Of a DNA stretch of 64,000 nt, positions 47,668 through 59,900 are shown piece by piece (within the stretch, counting starts at the first letter, position 1; every line of letters starts with the position of its first letter). The DNA lies in assembly GCF_000346465.2 (NCBI RefSeq), contig NC_034011.1, forward strand, positions 16,719,213-16,783,212, read 5' to 3'. This DNA is from Prunus persica. Taxonomy: Eukaryota > Streptophyta > Magnoliopsida > Rosales > Rosaceae. A program made the translations under genes and the position numbers. The notes under the pieces are model-generated. The model did not search any database. It saw nothing but the letters and a program-made list of their open reading frames with translations, and was not told where the DNA came from.

Positions 47668-48141
47668 TCATCCTGGAAGTTTTTTGACAATGAAGGCATG
47701 GATTTCGTTGGGTTTTGCACTTTCTACAGCGAGGAAATCCTTCAAGAGGGATTCAGATTTTGGCCCTATAGGCTTTTCCGTGTACACGTGGATGAACTTG
47801 TATAAGCCGTCCAGTCCCGGGAATTCCAAACCCTCCGGCTTGAAGAGTGTACATGACCACAGGGTTTTATTTGGCTGTTTCTTGTCAGCGTCGGCCACAA
47901 TCCACGAACTTTGTTGGCTTTCCAGTCTCAAGTATTTGTCGTTGTAGGTGCATTTTATATGCACCAGACTGGGGTCGTTTACGTCCTTCTCCACTTTGAA
48001 CCTTGCGTCTTTGCTGTGACTATCCTGTCCGGAGCATTGGAGAAAATGTGGCAGCTTTGGGATGGTGGGTTGGTGTTTGTAGACCAGGTATTTCCTGTTC
48101 TTGACTGATTCAAGAGCAATAAACTCTGGTAATTCTGCCAT
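47668..48141 (-). CDS. Amaranthin-like agglutinin-domain lectin, copy 2
   Basis: 157 residues from MAELPEFIAL to VKKLPG, one agglutinin domain. Shared landmarks with copy 1 are KYLVYK, LPHFLQCSGQDSHSK, RFKVEKDV, NDKYLR, QSSWIVADA and NKTLWSCTLFKP. Differences cluster in the C-terminal third (FPGLDGLYKFIHVYTEKPIG). The reading frame is intact, and the paralogues differ by many substitutions yet no stop, which suggests that both were kept under selection after duplication. The ATG matches copy 1; an upstream GTG in frame is not used as a start. TATA box at 48275-48282. Cytosolic location inferred from the lack of a signal peptide. Confidence 0.77.
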   Translation of the reverse strand: MAELPEFIALESVKNRKYLVYKHQPTIPKLPHFLQCSGQDSHSKDARFKVEKDVNDPSLVHIKCTYNDKYLRLESQQSSWIVADADKKQPNKTLWSCTLFKPEGLEFPGLDGLYKFIHVYTEKPIGPKSESLLKDFLAVESAKPNEIHAFIVKKLPG

Positions 48142-48274
48142 TTCTGATGATCTCACGCTCGCGCTTCAATATGATAATTTTTTTTTTTTTTTTAATGTAT
48201 ACAAATGTAAACTCACTTCTCTCTTTCTTTCTCTCTCGTTGCTTACTGCTTTTCCTAGCTCCAACCTGCTGTGC

Positions 48275-48282
48275 TATTTATA
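48275..48282 (-). promoter_or_regulatory. TATA box of lectin copy 2
   Basis: TATAAATA on the minus strand, 134 bases before the ATG, in the same context ('ttgcttgattataaatagca') as at 663-670. Confidence 0.6.
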
Positions 48283-48471
48283 ATCAAGCAAACCCAAACC
48301 ATGCATGCAGCTTTCACTTATTTTTCTTGCTGGACTGGCCCGCCACAACATAGAAAATTGAAGCCACAAAAAGTGTGTTGTTAAACGAACTCTAAAATTA
48401 ACTTAATACACTATCAGAGCCGACTCATGGCATGTGCGAGTTGTGAGACCACATAGGGCCTCCTAAAGTGA

Positions 48472-49613
48472 AGAAATTATATAATGATACCATACTATCA
48501 CGTCAGCCGGTGATACTCCCACTTAAAATTTGACATGTGTACAACTTTTTAAAGAAAAATTTAAAAATTTACACTGCTGGATTTAAAATCCCTTTTTCAA
48601 TTTAAATTTAATTTAACAAAAATGGAAATGTCTAAAATAATAATAAACAATAAATTGCTCAGCAACATCAACCCCTTCTTTGAGCTTGCGACAAAGCCCC
48701 CACCCCACCCCCACCTTTCTGCCATGCAGGCACGAACCTATGACTTATACAACTGGGCTATAGCCTGGGGAGTTTTTTTATTTATTTTTTATAGTTAGTG
48801 TTAATATTAATTCCATTTCTAGCAGAAATATTAATTTGAATTAATTGAATAATTATAGTGTTACTTCTAGTTGCCGTCTGTCTATCTAACTCTATCTTTG
48901 TGATCATAAATTTTCATTTTTGAATTTTCTTATGAATTTTCTTTTCTCTTAATTCATTTTTGTTCATCATGATAGACCTTACCTGACATTGTTGGTGTAA
49001 AATAGGCCTTTTAAACAAAGAAAATAAAAATGATATGTTCTTAAATTAAATATATATATATATATATATAAATTATCAATTCCATAAGCCTAAAATCTAA
49101 CAGTTCAATAAGATAAATCTAGCCCACCTCATTTTAAAATCCTGAGTCCGTCCCTACTATCATGGCTGCCGGTGGTCTTTCTTTTGTCATGTCTTTGTGT
49201 CTTTCTCTCTTTCCCTCACTCTTCCTCCCTCTTCCTTCCTCTTCTCTATTACGGATAGGGTTCAAGGAATTTAGATTGAAACTTTCTTGGGGACGAGTTT
49301 ATTGTCTTTGAGGAATCTAAGCTTTCAACATATATCAAGAGCAAATTCATTTGCCATGGGCTGTCATCATATTCACAGATTGAGAGACAGATAGTCATGA
49401 TGCGCGAGCGGGGGGTGGGGGGCTTTGTCGCCGTCGATGAGGCAAATGTTTTTTGGGTTTTTATTTTTCTTTCTTTTTTATTTGTAAGTTTTTAAAATTC
49501 TTTTAAAGGGTAAAATGAATACTCCAGTTGTTAAAAAGTTATACACATATCAAATTTTGAATAAGAGTATCACCATCTAACGTGGTGGTACGGTACTATT
49601 CTATAATTTCTCC
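48472..49613. mobile_element. Mutator-like element with ~250-bp inverted ends
   Basis: The left end (AGAAATTATATAATGATACC...) matches the inverse of the right end (...GGTACGGTACTATTCTATAA, TTTCT). Similarity continues inwards to a 'gcgacaaagcccccacccc' / 'ggggtggggggctttgtcg' pair near 48695 and 49415. Imperfect flanking copies (CTAAAGTGA at 48463-48471 and CAAAAATGA at 49614-49622) suggest a 9-bp target duplication. It is absent from the other duplication copy, where the site reads 'cctccaaaaatgagg'. No transposase. The middle has unrelated AT-rich sequence with an (AT)n tract near 49050-49068. Confidence 0.78.
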
Positions 49614-50967
49614 CAAAAATGAGGGGCCTCCAATTTTTTTTTTTTTTGCCAGCATTATATTATATATAAATAATGTTGCATTACAATTTTACAATTATAT
49701 ATATACAATTATTACTATTGCTATAAGATTGCTTTACAATTCTCCAAGCACGTTTTTGTTCCCAACAACCTCTCTCTTTTCTCCTATTCTTTTTTTTCTT
49801 TTTTTATATTTTGGTTGAATCCATGTTCTCCTCTTTTTGATTAAAAAAAAGACATTTTTCTCCTCTTCCTCCTTCTACTATTTCCAATTTTTTTACATGT
49901 CCCTCATATCAACATCTTGATTTTATTTCCATTTTTGGTTGGCTTGGTGGTATATCTGACCATTTTTTTCCCCATTTTTGTCTGACTTGCTTGGCTTGCT
50001 GTTGTTTCTCTGGCCATTTTTTTTCTTTCCATTTTTGTCTGACTTGGTGTGGCTTGGTATGACGTATATTATGTTACTATATTAGAAAACATCATATGGA
50101 ATTGAAAATAGATATAGAAGACTATTGAGTGGAAGTGAGTATGTGAAAATAGATGTAATTCATGCCATTAATGAAGATTTTGGTTTAATTTATAGAAATT
50201 CGGTATAACTTCAAAATCGAAAACAAAAGTTGGATGCAATTCTTGTATTTGTTGTTGTTGATACAAATTATTTGACTTTTGTGTCACGTATGATTACATT
50301 CCTTTTATTGATATTTTGATATTTACATATTTTTTTTTCATTTTAAAATTACTTTGTTATTCCCATCATGCCCTTAAAAATTAAATAAGGTAAGAAATTT
50401 ATTTTTTTCATAATAATTAGCTATTATATTTTTGAAATAATTAAATCATGCAACAAATCACGTCTCCTATAATTTTTGAAATAGCTATTATATTTCAGTC
50501 ATGCTCCCATATGAACGTTGGCTTTCTGTTGTGGCTTTGTATTCTTGCACTATGGCAACTTGTACACAAGGTACATAAATATTCTTTTACTCTTTGCCAC
50601 AGCTTTTGTTATTCACTGATTTTGTTTGTTTGTTTTCTTCTTTGAAAATACAATTCCTCACTAATATACTCTCATTGTTTTACATTTGATTTTATTTAGC
50701 TCACTTTTTTTCTTCATATTTTTGTTGCTGTAAAATTAATTCCCACCTAATATCTTTAATTAAGATGCAATTAACCATTAACACATGTGGGTTTTGTGCT
50801 TTTCCCCTATATCATTTTCAATTCTTTTGTTTTTTGATAGTTAATTATCTTCCAATTTTTCCCATGCTTTAGTTGTAGTTTTACGATTATTGGTTCTATC
50901 ACTCAAATCCACATATTTGATCTAAAATCTACATGTTTATCAGGTATGGTAGAGTATACTACTTATG

Positions 50968-51126
50968 TGTTAGGTACCTTATGTTATATTTACTTAGTAA
51001 TCAGGTTCATTATTTTATATTTACGTAGTATTTAGGTACATTATCTTATATTTACTTAGTAGGTACATTATCTTATATTTACCTAATAATTAGGTATGTT
51101 ATATCATATTTACTTAGTAGTCAGGT
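50968..51126. repeat. Minisatellite, ~31-bp unit
   Basis: Five copies of 'aggtacattatcttatattt' plus 'acttagtaatt', with one shortened to 27 bases. It lies in the part of the right duplication copy that the left copy lacks. Confidence 0.85.
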
Positions 51127-51898
51127 AAATATTTGTTGGGAAGATATCATCAATAATTCTTCTACTTCCATTGTTTTATATGAACTTCTTTTATGTCATG
51201 GCAGCAATAGAAGGATTCCAAATTTAAAATCTAAAATCTATTTAGAAGGAAAGAATCGATACATTAATTTGGATTTTCAATTACTGTTCTTTCCTTTACC
51301 TCAAAGGGAAAAATTGACACATGAAAAAAATAATAAAAGTCAATGGACCCAAATCCATAGTAAAAAAGGTGTGGGCTAAACCCGATAATGGCTAGGAATT
51401 TTGGACTTTGATCGAAGAACCACTTTAATTTATAAATTTTGAAATTTGAAAAATTTACGACTATTTTTTATTTTTTTAAAATGTATAGGGCCTCATAAGT
51501 TTTCTTTGCACAGGGCCTCCAAATCTAATGGACCGGCTCTGTACACCATACTACCAAATTATTTATTGAATTACTAATTTACACTAATATAAAATGACAA
51601 AAAAAGATATATTGAATTGTGAAACAAAAGTAATTATAATAAGTACACCCTACTCAACATATTGAACCCTAATCAAATTAGAATTTTAGAATTTGATTCC
51701 AAACAGATTTGAGATAAAAATTCAAAAGTTTTTGTCGGGTGTAAATTTTTTTTTCTATCACTTCCATAATTCCTGACATCAACGAAGAAGAAGCTTTGAG
51801 AGGAGAAAAGATTGAAGCTGCCGAACATAATCCCTTGCCAAAGCCATGATTATTCATCAAACAGCGTGAAAGCAACTTAAATATTATTTCATTTTGAT

Positions 51899-52251
51899 CA
51901 GCAAAGCTGGCCAAGGTTTTATGAACTCTTGGAGGGAATTGTGGAAAGTCCACCACCTTCTGCACCATCGGATCAGTTCTCTCCGAGTTTTGTTCGTCTG
52001 CCTGTAAATAAGATATTTACATGCATACTTCACCTTATACATATCTAATTCACTGGCATGTGACTGTTTATATTTCTCATTACATTTGCAGCATACAGAA
52101 GAACCTTCAAGACAGATCATCATCTTTAGATCTTCTGGTTAGTACTCATGAATTTGGTTCAATGAGTGGGTGAATCCCTGACAGTTTAGATTTGATCAAG
52201 GGAAAAGGAGTTGACAGGAACATATTTGATGAAGACGACCAATTCATGTAA
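51899..52251 (+). pseudogene. Two-exon gene fragment, right copy (unknown gene)
   Basis: First exon about 51899-52004 reads [20 protein letters not shown] then [13 protein letters not shown], and ends at a donor (cctgtaaataag). Using an acceptor at 'catacag' (about 52097), the frame continues KNLQDRSSSLDLLVSTHEFG then SMSG, a TGA stop where Trp is likely, then IPDSLDLIKGKGVDRNIFDE and DDQFM with TAA at 52249-52251. The frame agreement across the intron and the natural-looking C-terminus suggest the end of a real host gene. Upstream text (EEEALRGEKIEAAEHNPLPK, about 51785-51850) may be another piece. I do not recognise the gene. Confidence 0.5.
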
Positions 52252-52954
52252 AACAGGGTGTACCTAGTATTATAGTGTATCAGGGGTATTTTTGGTAGTT
52301 AAGTAGGATGTACTTAGTTAATTTTACATTTTGATTTAAATATTAGAGTGCTTATATTTTAAGATTCGTTTAACAACACCCCATAAAAAAATAAAAAAAA
52401 CTAAAGCGTGCTTCACATCTTCAAATAAAACAAAGATAAGCTTAGTATTTTCTTTTTTGTTGTAATGTGAACTTGATTATGTAATTTCTACTACTTGTAC
52501 TTATGGCCCATAGCCATTTATCGATTATAATTATGTCATTAATTAGGATTGAACAACAAAGTTGTTGAGATGATTACATACTTTAATTACAAACGTATGA
52601 TAGGTTTAGGAGAGTGGTACGTAGTTCCAATTGTTCCTTTCACACAGACACATCTTCATTATTTTACTGAGAAACCGTTTCTCTTAAGCAAAATCTATCG
52701 GTTTTACGTAGGTTTGACAGTTGTGGACGATTCTTTTTAATTTCGACCCTCTACAAACAAATAAATCAAAGAAAAAAAAAAAGAAGAGAATATTAATTCA
52801 TATATTTCAATTTCTTGTGTGAGGCTTTTAAATTCATTTCAACATAATATCAATAAGATTAAGTTCGATTTCCTTGAGAATCATCACTGATCTGATGGCA
52901 TCAGATAAGTCTTTGAATTATTGAATGTGATTGATTGATTGAAACATATTAATA

Positions 52955-53205
52955 CAAGAATAAAGCTTGAAAGATAGCTTCATCCACAGCTTGAAAGAAT
53001 AAAGCTTGAAAGATAGCTTCATCCATAGCTTGAAAGAATAAAGCTCGTTTTCCTTGAAAGAATAAAGCTTGAAAGATAGCTCCATCCACAGCTTGAAAGA
53101 ATAAAGTTCGATTTCCTTGAGCATCATCACTGATCTGCTGTAGTGCATGATGAGATTCTTTCAAAAAAAGCTTCATCCACAGCTTGAAAGATAAAGAATA
53201 AAGCC
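52955..53205. repeat. Minisatellite, 'gcttgaaagatagcttcatcca' type (right copy)
   Basis: Counterpart of 2530-2790 with a different number and order of units. Confidence 0.8.
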
Positions 53206-53355
53206 TTCTTGTCCTTCTTTCAAGTCTCCTTCAGCTCAGTGAGTTGTTGTTGAGCGATGAGGTGTTGTATTAATAATTGACAAAAATTAATGCGCTAATC
53301 ATCCAATTATAAATACCCGCAAGTGTACGAATCTATTGGGGTATAGATTTGTAAG

Positions 53356-53817
53356 TGTTGATGCGAAAAAGTGGTTCAGCACGTATTTCGTCAACTTAGT
53401 GATATTATGCCTTCGGTAGGTGACTGTCTTCGGAAAATATTCTACTTCGGAAGGGTAAGTACCTACAAAAGGACACGTTCGGTAAGTCCTTGGGGTACCG
53501 GCCGAAGGCTCTCCGATGCTTTAGTAAGTACGGTTTTAGTAATGTTAACTGACAGATCAATCGATAGCGTACCGTTCGCTCTAATCCCCTCCTTTTGGGG
53601 ATAGGGGTCTTCTTATATAGGCCTTGGGAGGTGTGCACTGTGCTCATATTTCCGATGTGGGACTGTGGACATGGATTGTGAGCATGACACGTGTCCGATG
53701 GTAAATAGGGCCAAGATAGATGACTTCGGTAGGAAGTATGCCGAAGGGGTTCTGTGATCAATATCGATCCTGTCCACGTGTTCGGTGGTTATAGGCCGTT
53801 TATTTTCGGTATAAACA
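53356..53817 (-). mobile_element. Solo Tat LTR, 462 bp
   Basis: Begins TGTTGATGCGAAAAAG and ends GGTATAAACA, with the family text 'accggccgaaggctctccga'. A perfect GTAAG duplication flanks it (53351-53355 and 53818-53822). It keeps a TATA box for the minus strand ('cttatataggcc', about 53611-53622). It interrupts 'cccgcaagtgtacgaatc ... tacggggtcgatcccgag', itself a motif I associate with plant LTR-retroelement leaders, so this is an insertion into an older element. Confidence 0.88.
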
Positions 53818-53822
53818 GTAAG

Positions 53823-56440
53823 TACGGGGTCGATCCCGAGAAAAACTGTGGCGTACACAAAGTTCTAATTTGAGCACGTAAAGAACACTTATTTAACACA
53901 ACAGAAAAGTAAGATTTAAATTGGAAACTATGAATGAGTAAAGAAAAGTAAAAAAAATGAACCATAACAAGAAACTCAAAATAAACACAATCAGGAATGT
54001 TTCTCACCTAATGGACAGTGGGTCGTTTTGAAGCAGATTGAGAATTCCCCAGTTTTCAACTTCGACATCTGTTCAGTTTTTTACCTATAACTTTCCAACC
54101 ATTTATTCAAATTTTATGTTCTTTATACGGTTGGATTCATCACAAAAAAATGAAGAACCCAATGCGCACCAAATGTTAAAATGGATATAAAAATGAGCAG
54201 AATTCAGTGGAAACAAACACATAATGTTTCAAACAACTAACCCTACTACTACAAAAATGGAAAAAGACGACCATAACGCAATGACAGAATAAATAAATAC
54301 CGTCGTTGTGTTTAGAAAGACGACGGTAATAGAAAACCGCCTTGGATAAGTAACTTAAACACCTCAAAAATCGAGATATGCTTAGGTATTTTTAAAACAT
54401 GACGCCTCAAACTTACATAGCATCGTCTTATTAAACATGTTTTCTCCATATGTAAACTCTTAACCCCAAAAACAACAACAGTAGGTATGAATCTACCAAC
54501 GTAGAAAGAAAAGACGACTAGTTAACCACGATAAACCCTTCTTAATCAGCGTCGTATAATTTTACTGAAATCCATGTTGGTAGTTTTTGTAATCAGCGCC
54601 GTATTAATGACATATACCACGACGGTCGCCGGAATTTCTCAAGGCACCCAAGCTCCGCTGGCACGTGTGGCAATGTGAGGGCCCTGTTCGGGTGACCCAT
54701 TTGGTCCTAAAATGATCCCCATGTCGTCCCGAGGATGGCGGTATGCTCGGATTTGAATTGGTTACCGTTTGACTGTCGATCGAATTATGCATATTAGGCG
54801 TTATCCGGGTTCAATATGTTTGGACCGTTCGATTGACTCCAATTTCAACTATGTTGATCTAGGCATCTCTTAGATCATGTAGGAATTTGTGAATCGTGAA
54901 TCGGAGTCCCGGATGCTTCGATTCAATGATTCAAACATTAGATTAAACGGTAACCGTCCGATCGTCCAATCGTGCCATCGCGAGCGATCCGACCGTTCGA
55001 TCGTGACCAAAATTGCAGGACATGTTTAGTAAGCTTTTGTGAAACCATAGGAACTCTCGGATCGAAAATCGGAGGTCGTGGACCCTGCGGGCCAAGTTGA
55101 CCAAAAACAAAAAGTTTGACCAACTATTGACCACGGATATTTTGAGACCGTCTCATCCTCTGTAAAAGTACTAGAATTGCTTTCGGACCTTTCCAAGGTT
55201 ACATTCAAATACACGTCTGTATGCTTGGGTTGTGGGTACATTGGATATCGATGCAGGTTTTAAAAGGGTGTCTTGGAAAGTGAATAATAAGGGGTTAGGA
55301 TGACATTGGGTATGTTATGGATTTTGGGTTTTGGTGCATTAGTTATGTGGTTATCGGACTTTAAATTTCAATATCTTTGAGAATATCAGAATTAGTATGC
55401 ATATCTTGATGGGCTATGGTTTAGGGAAATTAAATATATGGTGTTTTGGATTTTATTATCTTGCCTTGTGAGATTTTCAGAGGTTGTATATCCCTAAGTA
55501 TATGAATAGTGATTTGAATATTAATTAAATCGAATGGGGAAATACTTTAATCCATACCATAATTGACAAGACAGCCCCGAATTCCCCCGAATCTGTGATG
55601 GATCCTGTGGTTTTTCCGACATCCAACCGATGTTGGGCCCACTTACTTAATTCAAACATCCTCTCCCCCTAAAACAAAGGAAAAGAGGGTCGGGGCTTCT
55701 ACCGAAATTTCCGCAGAATCTCCCTTGAAAAATGGACTTTACCAAAATTGTCAACTTGTCAAAAACACAGCTTAAAATCACCAAACTTCAGCATGCACAA
55801 TGTACGTTACACACAACAAACAAATAGGCCTTCGGCCTCATAACCAAACACTTTCTAAAACGTTCTTGCTTTGGAACTCCTTTGTAAATCCATACACCCG
55901 TAACAATTATAGTAACAAAAATCAGAAAAGACCTTTCTTCATACAAAATTCAATTCCACACTTATAACAATACAAGCACAGCTCAAACAGTTTATTTTGC
56001 GACTGCACCTGGGTTAAACCCCAAGCTACCTACGTACCCCTTTGTGAGGGATCAAGCCACACATAGTTCTTAAAATCAACAATCACGATTCATATAATAT
56101 ACGATTATTTAAAGTAATACCAATGATTAAATTTAGATTCATTTATAACATCAAATTCGACAAGGCAGACACTGAACACTTTATAAGTTCCTTTTTTTTT
56201 TTTTTTATCAATTCTTTCACGCAACCATACCTGTGCAGAGTACTCACGAAGCACAAGTTTAAGAATCTCAACCCGAAAACGAATCCACATATATATTTAA
56301 TTTGTATGTATATGTATGTGTATATATATACACACACACACACCTCACACCATCATCATGTACTAGGGGAAAACAATCCAACCCAGAGATCGTACCCTAC
56401 GTCTAGGGATGAGTTGTCCAATTAGGGGACTACCGCTCTG
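53823..56440. other. Unassigned repeat-like, non-coding stretch
   Basis: No gene supported. At about 54240-54640 motifs such as 'ctactactacaaaaatgg' and repeated 'cgtcgt/acgacgg' resemble a degraded CACTA-type end, with no partner found. 54640-55260 is less AT-rich and resembles non-coding parts of retroelements. There are poly-T and (TA)n/(CA)n tracts near 56190-56345. Confidence 0.35.
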
Positions 56441-56870
56441 CAGCACACACACCGTAAAATCCAACGCCACATGCGGCCAAACTAAACCAAACCAAACCAT
56501 GTCCTACGGGCACACCAGACCAAAGTTGTCCGGATCTTTACCACAAGCTGAAAAATTCAATGCCACGTGTGATAAAATACCAATAATCAAGTGAGCCCCT
56601 ACACACCGTAAAATCCAACGCCACATGTGGGTATAGTAACCAATAACCAGGTGAGCCCCCACACGTCGGAATATCCAACACCACATATGGGTATAGTAAC
56701 TGATAACCAAGTGAGCCCCACTTGCTGAAAAATCCAACGTCACGTGTGAGTATAGTAACCAATAGCCAAGTGAGCCCCCACACGCCGGAAAATCAAATGT
56801 TACGTGTGGGTATAATAGCCCCCATACGCAGGAAAATCCAACGCCACATGTGGTATAGTAATTGGAAAAA
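56440..56870. repeat. Minisatellite, ~59-bp unit
   Basis: About six to seven copies of 'cacaccgtaaaatccaacgc' followed by 'cacatgtgggtatagtaacc' and 'aataaccaagtgagccccca'. The spacing is mostly 57-61 bases and the last unit is shorter. Each unit contains a CACATGTG- or CACGTGTG-like E-box/G-box core. The long minus-strand ORFs here are repeat artefacts. Confidence 0.85.
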
Positions 56871-56929
56871 GTACATATGATGGTGAGATTCACAACCCAT
56901 ATAATATATATATATATAATAATATATCC

Positions 56930-59900
56930 TCATGGCTAAAAAGGAAGGACCGTATCAGGGTTACCGTCGACCCCGAGGAGTAGAAGGTTGTACTTTGAAA
57001 GAAATCAGAAGATGGCATCATTGACGTCTACCTAAGGCTAAAGGATTATTGACATACAGGCCTAACATAAAGAAGTTGGAAGCTAAAGCTCCTTTCACCA
57101 AGGGCGACTTGGTATACCTAAAGTAGTACCTTTCGGTGATCCCAGCCGATGTCTTGTTCTACCAAACATTTGAGGAGAAAATTTGGATCTGCCAGTTAGA
57201 TGAATACCTCACGGCCAGAAACTCCTTGATCGAAGCTAGGCAGCTCCTCGGAAGAAAGGCTGAAGCTTCGACCAGCGAGGCCTCGGCCATTAAAATCTCA
57301 ACGGTCGAGGAAGACTTCTTTGAGGAGCTAACCCCTTGCCTAAGGACAAGTTCAAAGATACCCCGATTGTGGAGAAGCCCACACTGGGTTTGTCCGTAGG
57401 CGAATATGAAGGATTCTTCAGACAAGCTGAAAAGGAGACCGACTGCAAAGATCCATCTGGACCAAGCGAAATGATTGTCAATATGGTTTTAGTCTAACTG
57501 CCGAATTCTTAGCCTCTGAAAGCCAGAGCAGCAATCTCGACGGGGATGTCTTTCAACAAGGTCATCCCTAGGGATGAGCTGAACAAATATTGACATCTCA
57601 AACCATTGTACAGCTCAGCCCATGTGGAGGGAACGCCTATTCCTATGGTCTTCGTCGACTGTGGAGTCACGGTCAATATCCTTGCATGCTCCTTGATGAA
57701 AAGTTGAACAAAACCAAGGAAGACCTCATGTGGCTACGAGTAGTTTCGTCAACGACAATCCAAGACCATTAGAGTGTTGCCGTTAAAGATAATCGTGGCC
57801 GATCAAACATGAGTAGTGACCTTCTATGTCAAGGAGTCGAACATGGCCTACAACATATTACTCGGTCGAGACTGGATCCATCAATCTAGCTGCATACTGT
57901 CCTCACTTTTCCTGTTGTTCTTCTTATGGGGTGGCCAAAATGTGACAATACACCTGGCCAATGAGAATCCTTTAGAAGCCTATGCCGTGTAGGCATGGAT
58001 TTATAATAACGACGTCAAATGGGTCGTCTTGACCTACCACGATGCAAATTGCTGACCAATAAGAACTTCGACCAAGACGGTATTGGAGTTAAGGTGGTGT
58101 GAATGTCCGCAAGGACTCGGCGCTAGAAGGGGTAGTAGCCATGGCCAATCTGATGGAACGACTGCTGGAATACTGGGTTGAGGAATCCTTACAACCGAAT
58201 ATCGCCGATAAACCTGATCGAGATGGAAGATGGCGGCCCTGAGGTCCAAGATCCATTGTTCGAAATAAATGTAGGAACTAAGGCCGAACCACGGCCTCTG
58301 TATGTTATTGAACTTTTGAACCCAGAGCTGAGGGCCGAGATTGTCGATATGCTCTGCTTATATAAAGATTGTTTTGCTTGGGACAATCATGAGATGCCTG
58401 GATTGTCCAGAGGTTTAGTGGAACATGAACTAAAATTCAAAGATAGGTTCAAACCTTTCCAACAACCACCACGGAGGTTTTCTGCCGAGGTACAACTGAA
58501 AGTCAAGGAAGAAATTGAGATGGCTTCTTATGGCAGGCTTTATCCGTACTGCCCGGTAAGAAAACTAGGGCTCTTAGGGTTTACACAAACTATAGAAACT
58601 TGAATCTCGCATTCCCAAGGACGAGTACCCTATGCCCATGGCCGACCTCTTGGTGGATGGAGCCGCGAAACACGAGCTCTTATCATTTATAGATAGCCAT
58701 ACTAGGTATAATCAGATCTTTATCACCGAAAATGACGTTCACAAAATGGCGTTTAGATGTCCAGAAGCTATCGGAACTTATGAGTGGGTAATCATGCCTT
58801 TCGATCTTAAAAACGCTGGTGCAACGTACCAACGAGCCATGAATCTCATTTCCATGACTTGATCAGCTGAACAGTTGAGGTTTATATTGATGATGTGGTC
58901 GTCAAATCCCCTTCAAAAACCGACCATGTGGGACATTTTTGGCAAGCATTTAAAAGAAAGCGATCTCACGACCTAAAGATGAATATTAAGAAGTGCGTTT
59001 TTGGCGTCACAACAGGGAATTTTCTCAGCTTCTTGGTTCACCAACGCGAGATTGAGGTAGACAAGGCTAAAGCCAAAGCCATCATGGCCGCACCCCCGCC
59101 AAGAACTAAGAAAGAACTCCAATCCTTCCTTAGAAAGGTCAACTTTCTAAGACATTTTAAATCCAACCTGGCAGGAAAGATTTGGCCGTTATCCCCATTG
59201 CTTAGATTAAGGGACAAGGATGAGTTTATTTAGGAGGCCGAGCATCAAACAGCATTTGACGAAATCAAGTGATACTTAGCCCAACCACTAGTTCTTATGC
59301 CACCAAAACGAGGGAAACCTTTAAGGCTCTACGTCTCAGCCTCAGAAAACTCCATCGGCTGCTTGCTGACCCAAAACAACGAGTCTAAGAGAGAACATGC
59401 CATGCATTATCTTAGTCGCACCCTCAATACAACCGAGCCCAACTATTCACTGATAGAGAAGTTGTGCCTACTAATCTCGACCTTGGCCTCCTCTTGTTCT
59501 CCTTGGGATGGATGGTGAGCCAGAAAATCTGCTCAAGCACCTAGGCCATGTCTGGAACCAGGGTCGTGGTCGAATCTAGTTAAGGTCAAAGATGGAAATT
59601 TGCCTGCTAACTCAACTTCAAATGCACCAACAACCAGCCCTAGTATGAAGTGCTCATTATCGGCCTTGGGATCTTGAAGGAAATGAAGGCCACCCGAGTT
59701 CTAGTCCACGGTGACTCTCAATTGGTCATTAACCAGCTAAAGAAGAATATTAATGTACGAGTGATAAATTGACCCCTTATTACGCGTCGACCCTCAACGC
59801 AGCCGAAGGATTCTCCAAGATCTTGTTTGTTCACGTCCTACGCGTGGAAAATCATAAGGCCAATAAAATGGCCCAAATAGCATTAGGCGTAAACATCCTA

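Larger units (their letters stand above)
47612..53236. repeat. Segmental duplication, right copy
   Basis: Same order and orientation as 1-2804: lectin gene, TATA box, 'gaggggcctccaattt' stretch, decayed gene fragment, and 'gcttgaaagatagcttcatcc' minisatellite. It is longer because it contains a Mutator-like element (48472-49613) and two further segments absent from the left copy (about 49635-49965 and 50190-51430). Whether those two are insertions here or deletions there cannot be told. Confidence 0.85.

Noticed and set aside
52918..53176. ORFs with repeated LYSFKLWM or FQALFFQ
   Set aside because: Translations of a minisatellite; both frames show the same repeat period.
56504..56893. 129-codon minus-strand ORF (GYWLLYSHVTLDF repeats)
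   Set aside because: It is the 59-bp minisatellite read in a frame without stops.
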